DNA of 64,000 nt from an uncultured Burkholderiales bacterium (GTDB taxonomy: Bacteria; Pseudomonadota; Gammaproteobacteria; Burkholderiales; Burkholderiaceae): the NCBI GenBank assembly GCA_946480465.1, contig CAMLJY010000010.1, forward strand, positions 72,964 to 136,963, given 5' to 3'. Below are positions 1 to 9,998 of this stretch, piece by piece. A program made the position numbers and the translations under genes. The notes under the pieces are model-generated. The model did no database searches, was not told the origin of the DNA, and was given only the letters and a program-made list of their open reading frames with translations. Position 1 is the stretch's first letter. Each line of letters starts with the position of its first letter.

Positions 1-171
1 AAGGTCGTGCGCGTGCAACCGCAGCGTCATCGGCGCTGGCGCAATCGGTCCTACACTTCGCGCTCGCAAAATTCCCGACCCCCACGAGCAGAGCTGGCTC
101 TGCCGGGCTGCTCGACCCCCGCGAGGGGAAGCGGCCACGCCACCAGGGGGCGCTCACTCTGGAGCCCGTCG
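1..171. other. Left-edge noncoding stretch
   Basis: No gene is supported here. The reading frame of the downstream decarboxylase stays open back to position 7, but the translated upstream part is Arg/Ser/Pro-rich and unlike the family, so it is treated as untranslated. The promoter of the decarboxylase may lie here or outside the window; no convincing sigma-70 pair was seen. Confidence 0.4.
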
Positions 172-2433
172 ATGCTTCGCCTCCGCTTTCCGATCGTCAT
201 CATCGACGAGGACTACCGTTCCGAGAACACCTCCGGCCTGGGCATCCGCGCGCTGGCGGACGCCATCCAGAAGGAAGGCTTCGAGGTGCTGGGCGCCACC
301 AGCTACGGCGACCTGTCGCAGTTCGCGCAGCAGCAAAGCCGCGCCTCGGCCTTCATCCTGTCGATCGACGACAACGAGTTCACCTCCGGCCCTGAACTCG
401 ACCCCGCGGTGTTGAGCCTGCGCAAGTTCATCGAAGAGATCCGCTTCAAGAACGCCGACATCCCGATCTACATCTACGGCGAGACGCGCACCAGCCAGCA
501 TCTGCCGAACGACGTGCTGCGCGAGCTGCACGGCTTCATCCACATGTTCGAGGACACGCCGGAGTTCGTGGCCCGCCACATCATCCGCGAGGCCAAGAGC
601 TACCTCGACGGCCTGGCGCCGCCCTTTTTCAAGGCACTGATGGACTACGCGCAGGACGGTTCGTACTCCTGGCACTGCCCGGGGCATTCGGGCGGCGTGG
701 CGTTTCTCAAGAGTCCGGTCGGCCAGATGTTCCACCAGTTCTTCGGCGAGAACATGCTGCGTGCGGACGTCTGCAACGCGGTGGAAGAACTGGGCCAGCT
801 GCTGGACCACACCGGCCCGGTGGCGGCCAGCGAGAAGAACGCCGCGCGGATCTTCAATGCGGACCACTGCTTCTTCGTCACCAACGGCACCAGCACCAGC
901 AACAAGATGGTGTGGCACCACACGGTGGCGCCGGGCGACGTGGTGGTGGTGGACCGCAACTGCCACAAGTCCATCCTGCACTCGATCATCATGACCGGCG
1001 CCGTGCCGGTGTTCCTGACGCCCACGCGCAACCACTTCGGCATCATCGGCCCGATCCCCGAGAGCGAGTTCTCGCCCGAGACCATCCGCCGCAAGATCGC
1101 CGCGAATCCGCTGCTGGCGGGCGTGGATGCTGGATCAGTCAAGCCACGCATCCTGACGCTGACGCAGAGCACCTACGACGGCGTGCTCTACAACACCGAG
1201 ACCATCAAGGCCAAGCTCGACGGCTGGATCGACACGCTGCACTTCGACGAGGCCTGGCTGCCGCACGCAGCCTTCCACAAGTTCTACGGCACCTACCACG
1301 CGATGGGCAAGGGCCGGGCGCGGCCGAAGGACGCGATGGTCTATGCCACGCAGAGCACGCACAAGCTGCTGGCAGGCATCAGCCAGGCGTCACAGGTGCT
1401 GGTCCAGGACTCGCAGAGCAGGAAGCTGGACTTCCACCTGTTCAACGAGGCGTACCTGATGCACACCTCGACCTCGCCGCAGTACTCGATCATCGCCAGC
1501 TGCGACGTGGCCGCCGCGATGATGGAGCCGCCCGGCGGCACCGCGCTCGTGGAGGAAAGCATCGCCGAGGCGCTCGACTTCCGCCGCGCGATGCGCAAGG
1601 TCGAGAAGGACTTCGGCAAGGACTGGTGGTTCAAGGTCTGGGGCCCGGACAAGCTGCCCACCGAGGGCATCGGCCGCGCCGATGGGTGGCTGCTGAAGGC
1701 CAACGAGAAGTGGCACGGCTTCGGCAACCTGGCGCCGGGCTTCAACATGCTCGACCCCATCAAGAGCACCATCATCACGCCCGGGCTGGACGTGAACGGC
1801 AAGTTCGCCAAGACCGGCATCCCGGCGTCCATCGTCACCAAGTTCCTGGCCGAGCACGGTGTCGTGGTCGAGAAGACGGGGCTCTACTCGTTCTTCATCA
1901 TGTTCACGATCGGCATCACCAAGGGCCGCTGGAACACGCTGGTGACGGCGCTGCAGCAGTTCAAGGACGACTACGACAAGAACGCGCCGCTGTGGCGCAT
2001 CCTGCCGGAGTTTTGCGCCGCCCAGCCGAAGTACGAGCGCATGGGCCTGCGCGACCTCTGCCAGGCCATCCACGAGACCTACGCCAAGGGCGACATCGCA
2101 CGGCTGACGACCGAGATGTACCTGTCCGACCTGCAGCCGGCGATGAAGCCCAGCGAGGCCTATGCCCGCATAGCCCACCGCGACACCGAGCGGGTGGACA
2201 TCGACCAGCTCGAAGGCCGCATCACCACGTCACTGCTGACGCCATACCCGCCGGGCATCCCGCTGCTGATCCCGGGCGAGGTGTTCAACCGCAAGATCGT
2301 GCAGTACCTGCGCTTCACCCGCGAGTTCAACGCCCGATTCCCGGGCTTCGACACCGACGTGCACGGCCTGGTCGAGGTGGACGACGGCCGGGGCGGTACG
2401 CGCTACGCGGTGGATTGCGTGCGGGCCCCGTAA
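172..2433 (+). CDS. Arginine/lysine/ornithine decarboxylase (PLP, fold type I, wing-domain class)
   Basis: This is a cytosolic PLP-dependent decarboxylase of the bacterial Orn/Lys/Arg family (AdiA/LdcI/SpeF type), which removes CO2 from a basic amino acid to give agmatine, cadaverine or putrescine. The 753 residues match the usual 710-760. An N-terminal response-regulator-like wing domain (about 1-140) precedes the catalytic domain. HFDEAW sits at 357-362 and the PLP-binding lysine at about 398 in STHKLLAGISQ; the C-terminal domain is complete. The ATG at 172 begins the conserved MLRLRFPIVIIDEDYRSEN start; the open frame upstream looks nonconserved. It converges on fabI across a short hairpin. 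Substrate choice cannot be read from the sequence. An arginine decarboxylase would supply agmatine to the agmatinase near 54 kb, but that link is inference. Confidence 0.9.
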   Translation: MLRLRFPIVIIDEDYRSENTSGLGIRALADAIQKEGFEVLGATSYGDLSQFAQQQSRASAFILSIDDNEFTSGPELDPAVLSLRKFIEEIRFKNADIPIYIYGETRTSQHLPNDVLRELHGFIHMFEDTPEFVARHIIREAKSYLDGLAPPFFKALMDYAQDGSYSWHCPGHSGGVAFLKSPVGQMFHQFFGENMLRADVCNAVEELGQLLDHTGPVAASEKNAARIFNADHCFFVTNGTSTSNKMVWHHTVAPGDVVVVDRNCHKSILHSIIMTGAVPVFLTPTRNHFGIIGPIPESEFSPETIRRKIAANPLLAGVDAGSVKPRILTLTQSTYDGVLYNTETIKAKLDGWIDTLHFDEAWLPHAAFHKFYGTYHAMGKGRARPKDAMVYATQSTHKLLAGISQASQVLVQDSQSRKLDFHLFNEAYLMHTSTSPQYSIIASCDVAAAMMEPPGGTALVEESIAEALDFRRAMRKVEKDFGKDWWFKVWGPDKLPTEGIGRADGWLLKANEKWHGFGNLAPGFNMLDPIKSTIITPGLDVNGKFAKTGIPASIVTKFLAEHGVVVEKTGLYSFFIMFTIGITKGRWNTLVTALQQFKDDYDKNAPLWRILPEFCAAQPKYERMGLRDLCQAIHETYAKGDIARLTTEMYLSDLQPAMKPSEAYARIAHRDTERVDIDQLEGRITTSLLTPYPPGIPLLIPGEVFNRKIVQYLRFTREFNARFPGFDTDVHGLVEVDDGRGGTRYAVDCVRAP

Positions 2434-2438
2434 GCAGG

Positions 2439-2475
2439 AGCCGCGCGAGCCCGGCCGGGCGGCCGGCCCGCGGCT
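2439..2475. terminator. Hairpin between convergent decarboxylase and fabI
   Basis: AGCCGCG (2439-2445) pairs with CGCGGCT (2469-2475) around a G/C-rich centre. It fills the 42-nt gap between two convergent stop codons and could serve both strands. There is no T-run, so it may act as a Rho-assisted 3' end or an mRNA stabiliser. Confidence 0.45.
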
Positions 2476-3258
2476 TCAGTCCCCGCCCGTCAAGGCAACC
2501 TGGCTGAAGCCGCCGTCGACGTACATGATCTCGGCGCTGACACCGGCGGCCAGGTCCGACAGCAGGAAGGCAGCCGCGTTGCCGACGTCGTCGATCGTGA
2601 TCGAACGGCGGATCGGCGCGGTCGCGGCGAATTCAGTCAGCAGCTTGCCGAAGTCCTTGATGCCCGATGCCGCCAGCGTCTTGATCGGTCCGGCCGAGAT
2701 GCCGTTCACCCGTATGCCCTTGGCGCCCAGGCTTTGCGCGAGGAAGCGCACGCTGGCTTCCAGCGAGGCCTTGGCCAGGCCCATGGTGTTGTAGTTCGGC
2801 ACGTAGCGCACGGCGCCCAGGTAGCTCAGTGTCAGCAGCGCCGCACCCGGGCGCAGCCGGGGGAGGGCGGCCTTCGCCAGAGCCGGAAAGCTGTAAGCCG
2901 AGATTTCGTGCGCGATGCGGAAGTTCTCGCGGGAAAGGCCGTCGAGGAAGTCGCCGGCAATGGCCTCGCGCGGAGCGAAGGCGATGGCGTGCACGAAGCC
3001 GTCGAACTGGTCCCAGCTCTCGCCCAGCTCGGCGAACAGACGCTCGATCTGCGCGTCGTCGGCGACGTCGCATTCGAAGACCCGGTCGGAGCCAAACTCC
3101 GCGGCAAACTCGGTGATTCGGTCCTTGAAGCGCTCGCCTTGGTAGCTGAAGGCCAGCTCGGCCCCTTCCCGGTGGCAGGCACGCGCGATGCCGTAGGCGA
3201 TCGAGCGGTTGTTCAGGACCCCGGTGATCAGAAGTCGTTTGCCGACGAGAAAGCCCAT
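2476..3258 (-). CDS. fabI: Enoyl-[acyl-carrier-protein] reductase (NADH), FabI
   Basis: FabI catalyses the last reduction of each fatty-acid elongation cycle, enoyl-ACP to acyl-ACP, in the cytosol (type II FAS). The 260-residue protein is normal length and is an SDR-fold enzyme with an N-terminal nucleotide-binding loop ([15 protein letters not shown]). The FabI-specific active site [20 protein letters not shown] gives Tyr146, Tyr156 and Lys163, the same numbering as the E. coli enzyme. The ATG at 3258 begins the conserved MGFLVGKR N-terminus; the longer open frame upstream runs through the rimP promoter region and is not coding. It is divergent from rimP with a 250-nt shared regulatory gap, and convergent with the decarboxylase. 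Being the classical FabI isoform, it should belong to the group targeted by triclosan-like inhibitors (family knowledge). Confidence 0.96.
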   Translation of the reverse strand: MGFLVGKRLLITGVLNNRSIAYGIARACHREGAELAFSYQGERFKDRITEFAAEFGSDRVFECDVADDAQIERLFAELGESWDQFDGFVHAIAFAPREAIAGDFLDGLSRENFRIAHEISAYSFPALAKAALPRLRPGAALLTLSYLGAVRYVPNYNTMGLAKASLEASVRFLAQSLGAKGIRVNGISAGPIKTLAASGIKDFGKLLTEFAATAPIRRSITIDDVGNAAAFLLSDLAAGVSAEIMYVDGGFSQVALTGGD

Positions 3259-3334
3259 GTGTTCGTCCCGTGTGTTTCTGGTCTCGAAGAAGCCCGTGAT
3301 TCTCGCACGCAGGAGTTCGCCCGACCCCGAAGGC

Positions 3335-3363
3335 TTGTCGGCATGGTTCCTGCGGGCTACAAT
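3335..3363 (+). promoter_or_regulatory. Sigma-70-type promoter of the rimP-nusA-infB operon
   Basis: TTGTCG (3335-3340) and TACAAT (3358-3363) are separated by exactly 17 bp, close to the TTGACA/TATAAT consensus. Transcription would begin near 3370, upstream of the leader terminator and about 140 nt before the rimP start codon. Confidence 0.75.
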
Positions 3364-3388
3364 TCGCGCTTTCGCTGTTGAGCTGAAT

Positions 3389-3417
3389 TGGGCGGATTCA
3401 TCCAGCCCATTTTTTTT
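3389..3417 (+). terminator. Factor-independent terminator/attenuator in the rimP leader
   Basis: TGGGC-GGAT (3389-3397) pairs with ATCC-(A)-GCCCA (3400-3409), leaving one bulged A, and is followed by eight T (3410-3417). It reads correctly for the plus strand and lies between the predicted promoter (start near 3370) and rimP (3509). It should therefore stop most early transcripts unless relieved, which fits attenuation of an operon that encodes NusA. Confidence 0.75.
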
Positions 3418-3458
3418 GCTCGACCGCGTTTTTCGTTTTCCGGGGCACCTAGAAGTCA

Positions 3459-3492
3459 CCCAGCCACAAGGCTGGAGGCCCCAGCCACAAGG
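3459..3492 (+). promoter_or_regulatory. Alternative hairpins and 13-bp direct repeat before rimP
   Basis: CCCAGCCACAAGG occurs twice (3459-3471 and 3480-3492). GGCTGG at 3470-3475 can pair upstream with CCAGCC (3460-3465, loop ACAA) or downstream with CCAGCC (3481-3486). Both cannot form together. The downstream form ends about 22 nt before the rimP start codon, close enough to affect translation initiation. Confidence 0.5.
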
Positions 3493-3508
3493 ATTTGAAG
3501 CGGTCACG

Positions 3509-4105
3509 ATGAACTGGCAGGCAGCGGTGGAGCGCACCGTCACCGGCATGGGCTACGAGCTCGTCGACGTCGAACGTTCGGCGGGCGGTCTGCTGCGCGC
3601 CTACATCGACCGCCTGCCCGGCCGGACCTACGAAGCCGGGCCCGGTGAATCCGTCACCGTGGAAGACTGCGAACTCGTCACCCGCCAGCTGCAATACGTG
3701 CTGGAAGTGGAGGCGGTCGACTACGCCCGGCTCGAGGTGTCCTCGCCCGGGCTCGATCGGCCGCTGAAGTCCCCCGCCGACTACCAGCGCTTCGCAGGCC
3801 ATGAGGTCGAGGTGACGCTGCGCCAGGCCTTCCAGAACCGCAAGAAGTGGCGCGGCACGCTGCAACAGCGTGCCGACGGCGGCTGGTGCCTTGTGCTGCC
3901 GCCGGCGCAGCCCGAGGGCAGCAAACCCGGCAAGACCGTCAAGCCGGGCAAGAAGGCGGCTGCCGCGGCGGCCGCGGAACCCGAACAGGCATTCGAATTC
4001 GCGCTGGACGAAGTGCGCGAGGCCCGGCTGGTGCCGGTGGTCGACTTCAAAGGTCGCCGCCGCGCCGTCACCGAGCCCCAAGAGACAGACGGAGGTCAGA
4101 ACTGA
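3509..4105 (+). CDS. rimP: Ribosome maturation factor RimP
   Basis: RimP assists 30S subunit maturation. The 198-residue protein has the RimP N-domain ([22 protein letters not shown]) and the conserved patch [21 protein letters not shown] before an SH3-like C-terminal domain. An Ala/Lys/Pro-rich insertion (about residues 130-160) lengthens the C-terminal domain compared with the usual 150-170 residues, a common low-complexity expansion in high-GC Burkholderiales. The ATG at 3509 was chosen because the family N-terminus begins there; the open frame back to 3209 overlaps the promoter. It is the first gene of the operon and overlaps nusA by one base, so the two are translationally coupled. Confidence 0.94.
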   Translation: MNWQAAVERTVTGMGYELVDVERSAGGLLRAYIDRLPGRTYEAGPGESVTVEDCELVTRQLQYVLEVEAVDYARLEVSSPGLDRPLKSPADYQRFAGHEVEVTLRQAFQNRKKWRGTLQQRADGGWCLVLPPAQPEGSKPGKTVKPGKKAAAAAAAEPEQAFEFALDEVREARLVPVVDFKGRRRAVTEPQETDGGQN

Positions 4106-5583
4106 TGAACCGCGAAATGTTGATGCTGGTCGATGCCATCTCGCGCGAGAAGAGCGTGGACCGCGAGGTCGTGTTCGGCGCCGTCGAGGCGGCGCTGGCC
4201 CAGGCCACGAAGAAGCTGCACGGCGGCGAAGTCGACATCCGCGTCTCCGTCGATCGCGAGACCGGCGACTATGAAACCTTCCGCCGCTGGCATGTGGTGC
4301 CGGACGAGGCCGGCCTGCAGCTGCCCGATTCCGAGATCCTGCTGTTCGAGGCCAAGGAGCAGATCACCGACATCGAGGTCGACGATCACATCGAGGAGCC
4401 GATCGAGTCGGTGCCGATCGGCCGCATCGGCGCGATGGCAGCCAAGCAGGTCATCCTGCAGAAGATCCGCGACGCCGAGCGCGAAACGCTGTTGAACGAC
4501 TTCCTGTCGCGTGGCGACAAGATCTTCGTCGGCACGGTCAAGCGCCTGGACAAGGGCGACATCATCGTCGAGTCGGGCCGCGTCGAAGGCCGCCTCAAAC
4601 GCAACGAGATGATCCCGAAGGAGAACCTGCGCACGGGCGACCGGGTGCGGGCCTTCATCGCCGGCATCGACCCCACCGCGCGTGGCCCGCAGATCATGCT
4701 GTCGCGCTCGTCGCCCGACTTCATGAAGGAGCTCTTCGCGCAGGAAGTGCCCGAGATGGAACAGGGCTTGCTCGAGATCAAGAGCTGCGCCCGCGACGCC
4801 GGCTCGCGCGCCAAGATCGCCGTCGTGTCGCACGACAAGCGGGTCGATCCCATCGGCACCTGCGTCGGCGTGCGCGGTTCGCGCGTGAACGCGGTGACGA
4901 ACGAGCTGGCCGGCGAGCGGGTCGACATCGTGCTGTGGTCGGAAGACCCGGCTCAGTTCGTGATCGGCGCGCTGGCGCCGGCCAACGTGCAGTCCATCGT
5001 CGTCGACGAGGAAAAGCACGCGATGGACGTGGTGGTCGACGAGGAAAACCTCGCCATCGCCATCGGCCGCGGCGGCCAGAACGTGCGCCTGGCGTCGGAG
5101 CTGACCGGCTGGCGCATCAACATCATGACCGCCGAGGAATCGCAGGCCAAGCAGGCCATCGAGAGCGATTCGATCCGCAAGCTGTTCGTCGAGAAGCTGG
5201 ACGTCGACGAGGAGGTCGCCGACATCCTGATCGCCGAGGGCTTCACCAGCCTCGAGGAAGTGGCCTACGTGCCGCTGCAGGAGATGCTGGAGATGGAGTC
5301 CTTCGACGAGGACACCATCAACGAGTTGCGCACCCGGGCCAAGGACGCGCTGCTGACGATGGAGATCGCGCACGAGGAGTCGGTCGAGCAGGTGTCGCAG
5401 GACCTGCGCGACCTGGAAGGCCTCACGCCCGAGCTGATCGGCAAGCTGGCCGATGGCGGCGTGCACACGCGCGACGACCTCGCCGACCTCGCGGTGGACG
5501 AACTGGTCGAGATGACCCAGGTCGACGAAGCCGCCGCGAAGGCATTGATCATGAAGGCGCGGGAGCACTGGTTCACGGCGTGA
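4105..5583 (+). CDS. nusA: Transcription termination/antitermination protein NusA
   Basis: NusA binds RNA polymerase and nascent RNA and tunes pausing, termination and antitermination. The 492 residues are full length. In order: NusA N-domain (about 1-125, with a short insert near [15 protein letters not shown]), S1 domain (about 135-200, [16 protein letters not shown]), two KH domains (about 230-345, with [14 protein letters not shown] and [18 protein letters not shown]), and two C-terminal acidic repeats (about 365-490). The start overlaps the rimP stop codon (TGATG), with GGAGG about 9 nt upstream. NusA itself could sense or relieve the terminator in the operon leader, a plausible feedback loop; this is inference. 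Confidence 0.97.
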   Translation: MNREMLMLVDAISREKSVDREVVFGAVEAALAQATKKLHGGEVDIRVSVDRETGDYETFRRWHVVPDEAGLQLPDSEILLFEAKEQITDIEVDDHIEEPIESVPIGRIGAMAAKQVILQKIRDAERETLLNDFLSRGDKIFVGTVKRLDKGDIIVESGRVEGRLKRNEMIPKENLRTGDRVRAFIAGIDPTARGPQIMLSRSSPDFMKELFAQEVPEMEQGLLEIKSCARDAGSRAKIAVVSHDKRVDPIGTCVGVRGSRVNAVTNELAGERVDIVLWSEDPAQFVIGALAPANVQSIVVDEEKHAMDVVVDEENLAIAIGRGGQNVRLASELTGWRINIMTAEESQAKQAIESDSIRKLFVEKLDVDEEVADILIAEGFTSLEEVAYVPLQEMLEMESFDEDTINELRTRAKDALLTMEIAHEESVEQVSQDLRDLEGLTPELIGKLADGGVHTRDDLADLAVDELVEMTQVDEAAAKALIMKAREHWFTA

Positions 5584-5639
5584 TGCACCCGAGGACCGCC
5601 CCCAACGCCCGCACCGAAGTTCACGCAAGGAAACCGCCA

Positions 5640-8534
5640 ATGGCCGTGACGACCGTCGCCCAGTTCGCAGCCGAGCTCAACCGTCCTGCCGGGACGCTGC
5701 TCGAGCAGCTGCAGTCTGCCGGTGTCGCGAAGAAGTCTCCCGACGACGCGCTGACCGAGGCCGACAAAATGCGCCTGCTCGACTACCTGCGCACGGCGCA
5801 CGGTACCGGCGGCGCCGATCGCAAGAAGATCACGCTGACGCGCAAGTCGACCTCCGAGATCAAGCAGGCCGATGCCTCCGGCAAGGCCCGCACGATCCAG
5901 GTGGAAGTGCGCAAGAAGCGCGTGCTGGTCAAGCGCGACGACACCCCGTCGACGGCCGAGGCCGCCGCCGCGGCCCACGCCGAGGAAGAGGCCGAACTGA
6001 AGCGCCGCGAGGAAGAAGCCCGCGCCCAGGCCGAGGCCCTGCGTCGCCAGGAGGAAGAACTGGCCGCGGCCCAGCGCAAGCGCGAGGAAGAAGAGCGCCA
6101 GGCCCGTGAAGCGGCTGAAGCAGCCGCCGCCAAGGCAGCCGCCGAAGCCGCCGCGCGCGAAGCCGCCGAGGCCGCCGCGAAGGCCGCCGCCGCGGCAGCG
6201 ATCGAAAAGGCCTCGACTCCGTCAGCCCCTGCGGCGAAGCCGGCTGCTCCGGCGGCGGCGCCCGCTGCCGCAGCGCCTGCCACGCCCCCGGCACCGCCCG
6301 TCGAGGCCCCGAAGCCCGGGCTGCGCGTGGTCAAGGCCGGCACTGACGAGGCTGCCGAGAAGCAGCGCCTGGCCGACCTGGAGAAGCGCCGCAAGGCCGC
6401 CGAGGCGGAAGCCGCGGCGATCCGGGCAATGATGAACGCGCCGAAGAAGGTGCTGACCGCGAAGAAGCCGGAGGAAGCGAAGCCGGCCGCCGCGAAGGAA
6501 GGCATCACCGGCACCATCCACAAGCCCAAGGGCGCTCCGGGTGCCGCGGCACCTGCCGCTCCGGGCAGCACGGCAGCCAAGCCGGGCGACAAGAAGTCGG
6601 TCAAGTCCGAGAAGCTGTCGTCCAGCTGGGCGGACGACGCCGCCAAGAAGCGCGCCGCGCTGAAGGGCCGCAGCGACTCCGGTGGTGCCGGCCGTGCGGG
6701 CTGGCGTGCGCCTCGAGGGGGCCGCCGTGGCGACCGTGGTGACGACGCCCCGGCCTACAACGCGCCGAGCGAACCGGTGGTGCAGGAAGTGCACGTGCCG
6801 GAGACCATCAGCGTCGCCGACCTGGCGCACAAGATGTCGGTCAAGGCCAGCGAGGTGATCAAGCAGCTGATGAAGCTGGGCCAGATGGTCACGATCAACC
6901 AGCAGCTGGACCAGGAGACGGCGATGATCGTCGTCGAGGAAATGGGCCACAAGGCGCTGGCGGCGAAGCTGGACGACCCGGAAGCCTTCCTCGAGGAAGA
7001 ACACGCCGCCACGCAGGCCGAGCTGCTGCCGCGCGCGCCGGTGGTCACCATCATGGGCCACGTCGATCACGGCAAGACCTCGCTGCTGGACTACATCCGC
7101 CGCACACGCGTCGCCGCGGGCGAGGCGGGCGGCATCACGCAGCACATCGGTGCCTACCACGTCGACACGCCGCGCGGCACGATCACCTTCCTGGACACCC
7201 CGGGCCACGCCGCCTTCACGGCCATGCGTGCGCGCGGCGCCAACGCCACCGACCTGGTCATCCTGGTCGTGGCGGCGGACGACGGCGTGATGCCTCAGAC
7301 CAAGGAAGCCATCCACCACGCCAAGTCGGCCAAGGTGCCGATCGTCGTGGCGATGAACAAGATCGACAAGGCGGAAGCCAACGTCGAGCGCCTGAAGAGC
7401 GAGCTGGTGGCCGAAGAGGTCGTGCCGGAAGACTTCGGTGGCGATTCGCCTTTCGTGCCGGTGTCGGCCAAGACCGGCCAGGGCATCGACGACTTGCTGG
7501 AGCAGGTGCTGCTGCAGGCCGAGGTGCTGGAGCTGAAGGCGCCGGTACAGGCCGCCGCCAAGGGCCTGGTGATCGAAGCCAAGCTGGACAAGGGCCGCGG
7601 TCCGGTGGCCACGGTGCTGGTGCAGTCCGGCACGCTCAAGCGTGGCGACGTGGTGCTGGCGGGTTCCAGCTACGGTCGTGTGCGCGCCATGCTGGACGAG
7701 GACGGCAAGGCCATCCAGGAAGCCGGCCCGTCCATCCCGGTCGAGATCCAGGGCCTGACCGAGGTGCCGCAGGCCGGTGACGAGTTCATGGTGCTGACGG
7801 ACGAGCGCCGCGCCCGCGAAATCGCGACCTTCCGCCAGGGCAAGTACCGCGAAGTGACGCTGAACAAGCGCCAGGCCGCCAAGCTCGAGAACATGTTCGA
7901 GAACATGGGCGAAGGCCAGGCGCAGACGCTGGCGCTGATCATCAAGGCCGACGTGCAGGGCTCGCAGGAAGCGCTGTCGCAGTCGCTGGTCAAGCTGTCG
8001 ACCGCCGAGGTCAAGGTGCAGATCGTGCACGCGGCGGTCGGCGGCATCAGCGAGTCGGACGTCAACCTGGCAATCGCCTCGAAGGCGGTCATCATCGGCT
8101 TCAACACGCGGGCCGACGCCGGCGCGCGCAAGCTGGCCGAGGGCAACGACGTCGACCTGCGCTACTACAACATCATCTACGACGCGGTGGATGAGGTGAA
8201 GGCGGCGATGTCCGGCATGCTGGCGCCGGAGCAGAAGGAAGAAGTCATCGGCTCGGCCGAGATCCGCACGGTGTTCGTGGCCTCCAAGATCGGTACGGTC
8301 GCGGGCTGCATGGTCACCTCGGGCGTGGTTCGCCGCAACGCACGTTTCCGCCTGCTGCGCGACAACGTGGTGGTCTACACCGGCGAGCTGGAATCGCTCA
8401 AGCGCATGAAGGACGATGTCCGCGAAGTCAACGAAGGCTTCGAATGCGGTATCAAGTTGAAGAACTTCAACGACATCCGCGAAGGCGACCAGCTGGAAAT
8501 CTTCGAAGTGAAGGAAGTGGCCCGCACGCTGTAA
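5640..8534 (+). CDS. infB: Translation initiation factor IF-2
   Basis: IF-2 is the GTPase that brings fMet-tRNA to the 30S subunit and promotes subunit joining. The protein has 964 residues. It begins with an IF2 N-domain ([13 protein letters not shown]), followed by a long Ala/Glu/Lys-rich linker with predicted helical stretches (about 105-360), then a second IF2N module and the G domain: GHVDHGKTS at about 472-480, DTPGH at about 519 and NKID at about 572. Domains II-IV follow. The ATG at 5640 has an AAGGAAA purine run just upstream (AAGGAAACCGCCA). It lies 56 nt after nusA and is followed by a hairpin. The Ala-rich linker creates long antisense open frames that are not genes. Confidence 0.97.
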   Translation: MAVTTVAQFAAELNRPAGTLLEQLQSAGVAKKSPDDALTEADKMRLLDYLRTAHGTGGADRKKITLTRKSTSEIKQADASGKARTIQVEVRKKRVLVKRDDTPSTAEAAAAAHAEEEAELKRREEEARAQAEALRRQEEELAAAQRKREEEERQAREAAEAAAAKAAAEAAAREAAEAAAKAAAAAAIEKASTPSAPAAKPAAPAAAPAAAAPATPPAPPVEAPKPGLRVVKAGTDEAAEKQRLADLEKRRKAAEAEAAAIRAMMNAPKKVLTAKKPEEAKPAAAKEGITGTIHKPKGAPGAAAPAAPGSTAAKPGDKKSVKSEKLSSSWADDAAKKRAALKGRSDSGGAGRAGWRAPRGGRRGDRGDDAPAYNAPSEPVVQEVHVPETISVADLAHKMSVKASEVIKQLMKLGQMVTINQQLDQETAMIVVEEMGHKALAAKLDDPEAFLEEEHAATQAELLPRAPVVTIMGHVDHGKTSLLDYIRRTRVAAGEAGGITQHIGAYHVDTPRGTITFLDTPGHAAFTAMRARGANATDLVILVVAADDGVMPQTKEAIHHAKSAKVPIVVAMNKIDKAEANVERLKSELVAEEVVPEDFGGDSPFVPVSAKTGQGIDDLLEQVLLQAEVLELKAPVQAAAKGLVIEAKLDKGRGPVATVLVQSGTLKRGDVVLAGSSYGRVRAMLDEDGKAIQEAGPSIPVEIQGLTEVPQAGDEFMVLTDERRAREIATFRQGKYREVTLNKRQAAKLENMFENMGEGQAQTLALIIKADVQGSQEALSQSLVKLSTAEVKVQIVHAAVGGISESDVNLAIASKAVIIGFNTRADAGARKLAEGNDVDLRYYNIIYDAVDEVKAAMSGMLAPEQKEEVIGSAEIRTVFVASKIGTVAGCMVTSGVVRRNARFRLLRDNVVVYTGELESLKRMKDDVREVNEGFECGIKLKNFNDIREGDQLEIFEVKEVARTL

Positions 8535-8559
8535 GGCGGATCCGCCCGGTGAATCCCGG

Positions 8560-8587
8560 CCCCGCCTTCCACAAGAAGGCGGGGTTT
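8560..8587 (+). terminator. Hairpin between infB and rbfA
   Basis: CCCCGCCTT (8560-8568) pairs perfectly with AAGGCGGGG (8576-8584) around a 7-nt loop, followed by only three T. Its position 25 nt after the infB stop and before rbfA suggests a partial terminator or processing site that would lower rbfA-truB-typA expression relative to infB. Confidence 0.6.
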
Positions 8588-8635
8588 GCACTTCATGGGC
8601 CCCGCGAGAGACCGCCGGCAGACCGGAGAACCGAC

Positions 8636-9001
8636 ATGCGCCACAAGCGATCCATCCCCAACCGCAGCTTCCGCGTTGCCGACCAGATCCAGCGTGACCT
8701 GGCCGAGCTGATCCGCGAACTGAAGGACCCGCGTATCGGCATGGTCACCTTGAACAACGTCGAGGTGTCGCCGGACTATGCCCATGCGAAGGTCTACTTC
8801 TCGCTGCTGATCGGCGACCCGGCCGAATGCGAGGAAGCACTGAACGAGGCTGCCGGCTACCTGCGCAACGGCCTCTTCAAGCGCCTGCAGATCCACACCG
8901 TGCCCACCCTGCATTTCCAGTTCGACCGCACCACGGAGCATGCCGCCGAGCTGAGCGCGCTGATTCGCCAGGCGAACGCGACGCGCGCCAAGGAAGACTG
9001 A
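8636..9001 (+). CDS. rbfA: 30S ribosome-binding factor RbfA
   Basis: RbfA binds the 30S subunit near helix 1 of 16S rRNA, helps its maturation and supports growth in the cold. The 121-residue protein is a single KH-like domain with the family pattern [23 protein letters not shown] and [19 protein letters not shown]. The ATG at 8636 follows GGAGAA and begins the conserved MRHK...[10 protein letters not shown] start. It lies 8 nt before truB, the usual order infB-rbfA-truB. Confidence 0.95.
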   Translation: MRHKRSIPNRSFRVADQIQRDLAELIRELKDPRIGMVTLNNVEVSPDYAHAKVYFSLLIGDPAECEEALNEAAGYLRNGLFKRLQIHTVPTLHFQFDRTTEHAAELSALIRQANATRAKED

Positions 9002-9009
9002 GCGTTCCG

Positions 9010-9981
9010 ATGAACAGGCCCGTGCGCCAACGCCAAGCCCGCCGTGCCCTGCACGGCGTGCTGCTGCTCGACAAGCCGCTGGGCTGGACGAGCAACGACG
9101 CGCTGCAGAAGGCCAAGTGGCTGCTGCGCGCGGAGAAGGGCGGCCACACCGGCACGCTGGATCCGCTGGCCACCGGCCTCTTGCCGCTGTGCTTCGGCGC
9201 GGCGACCAAGTTCTCGCAGGTCAGCCTGGATGCCGACAAGGCCTACCGCGCGACGCTGAAGCTCGGCCAGCGCACGAGCACCGGCGACCTGGAAGGCGAG
9301 GTGATCGAGCAGCGCCCGGTGGTCGACATCGACCGCGCCGCGATCGACGCCGCCTGCGCCCGCTTCACCGGCACCATCGACCAGGTGCCGCCGATGCATT
9401 CGGCCCTGAAGAAGGACGGCAAGGCGCTGTACGAATACGCCCGTGCCGGCATGGAGGTGGAACGCGCGCCGCGCCGCGTGACCATCCACGCCATCGACGT
9501 CATCGACTGGCAACCGGCCGATGCGATGCTGGTGCTCGACGTGCGCTGCAGCAAGGGCACCTACGTCCGGACGCTGGCCGAGGACATCGGTACCGCCCTG
9601 GGCTGCGGCGCACACCTGGCGGCGCTGCGCCGCACCGGCACCGGGACGCTGCGCGTCGAGGACGCACTGACGCTGGACCAGCTGGAAGCGATGGACGAGT
9701 CCGAACGCGAACAGCGCCTGCTGCCGCCCGACGCGCTGCTGGCCGACTGGCCGGCCATCGCGCTGGACCAGGCCGAAGCCGGCCGCTTCCTGTCCGGCCT
9801 GCGCCGCCGCCTGCACCGCCCCGACGCGCCCGCCGTGCGCGTCTACGGGCCCGAACCGGGCGCCTTCCTCGGCAGCGCCCACATCACCGCCGGCGAGTTG
9901 ATCGCCGACCGCCTGTTGAGCCCGCCCGAGGTCCAGGCATTGCTTCAGCCCCTGCAATCCCTGCAAGCGGCAAGCGCCTGA
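9010..9981 (+). CDS. truB: tRNA pseudouridine(55) synthase TruB
   Basis: TruB converts U55 of the tRNA T-loop to pseudouridine. The 323-residue protein carries the TruB signature [16 protein letters not shown], with the catalytic aspartate at about residue 51, and the later motif [19 protein letters not shown]-terminal extension after about residue 250 resembles the PUA-like tail of class TruB_C proteins. A short Arg/Gln-rich leader precedes [15 protein letters not shown], so the ATG at 9010 is reasonable. It starts 8 nt after rbfA, so the two should be co-translated. Confidence 0.95.
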   Translation: MNRPVRQRQARRALHGVLLLDKPLGWTSNDALQKAKWLLRAEKGGHTGTLDPLATGLLPLCFGAATKFSQVSLDADKAYRATLKLGQRTSTGDLEGEVIEQRPVVDIDRAAIDAACARFTGTIDQVPPMHSALKKDGKALYEYARAGMEVERAPRRVTIHAIDVIDWQPADAMLVLDVRCSKGTYVRTLAEDIGTALGCGAHLAALRRTGTGTLRVEDALTLDQLEAMDESEREQRLLPPDALLADWPAIALDQAEAGRFLSGLRRRLHRPDAPAVRVYGPEPGAFLGSAHITAGELIADRLLSPPEVQALLQPLQSLQAASA

Positions 9982-9998
9982 CCGCCCGAAAGACGACC

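Noticed and set aside
2476..3549. Longer 357-residue FabI start
   Set aside because: The extra N-terminus runs through the rimP promoter and leader; the FabI family starts at MGFLVGKR (3258).
6000..6330. Possible tandem repeat of Ala/Glu codons
   Set aside because: This is the low-complexity linker of IF-2, not a DNA repeat; unit length is irregular.
6222..8591. 789-codon open frame antisense to infB
   Set aside because: Its translation is His/Leu/Arg/Val-rich without family features. It mirrors the codon bias of infB, the usual artefact in high-GC DNA.
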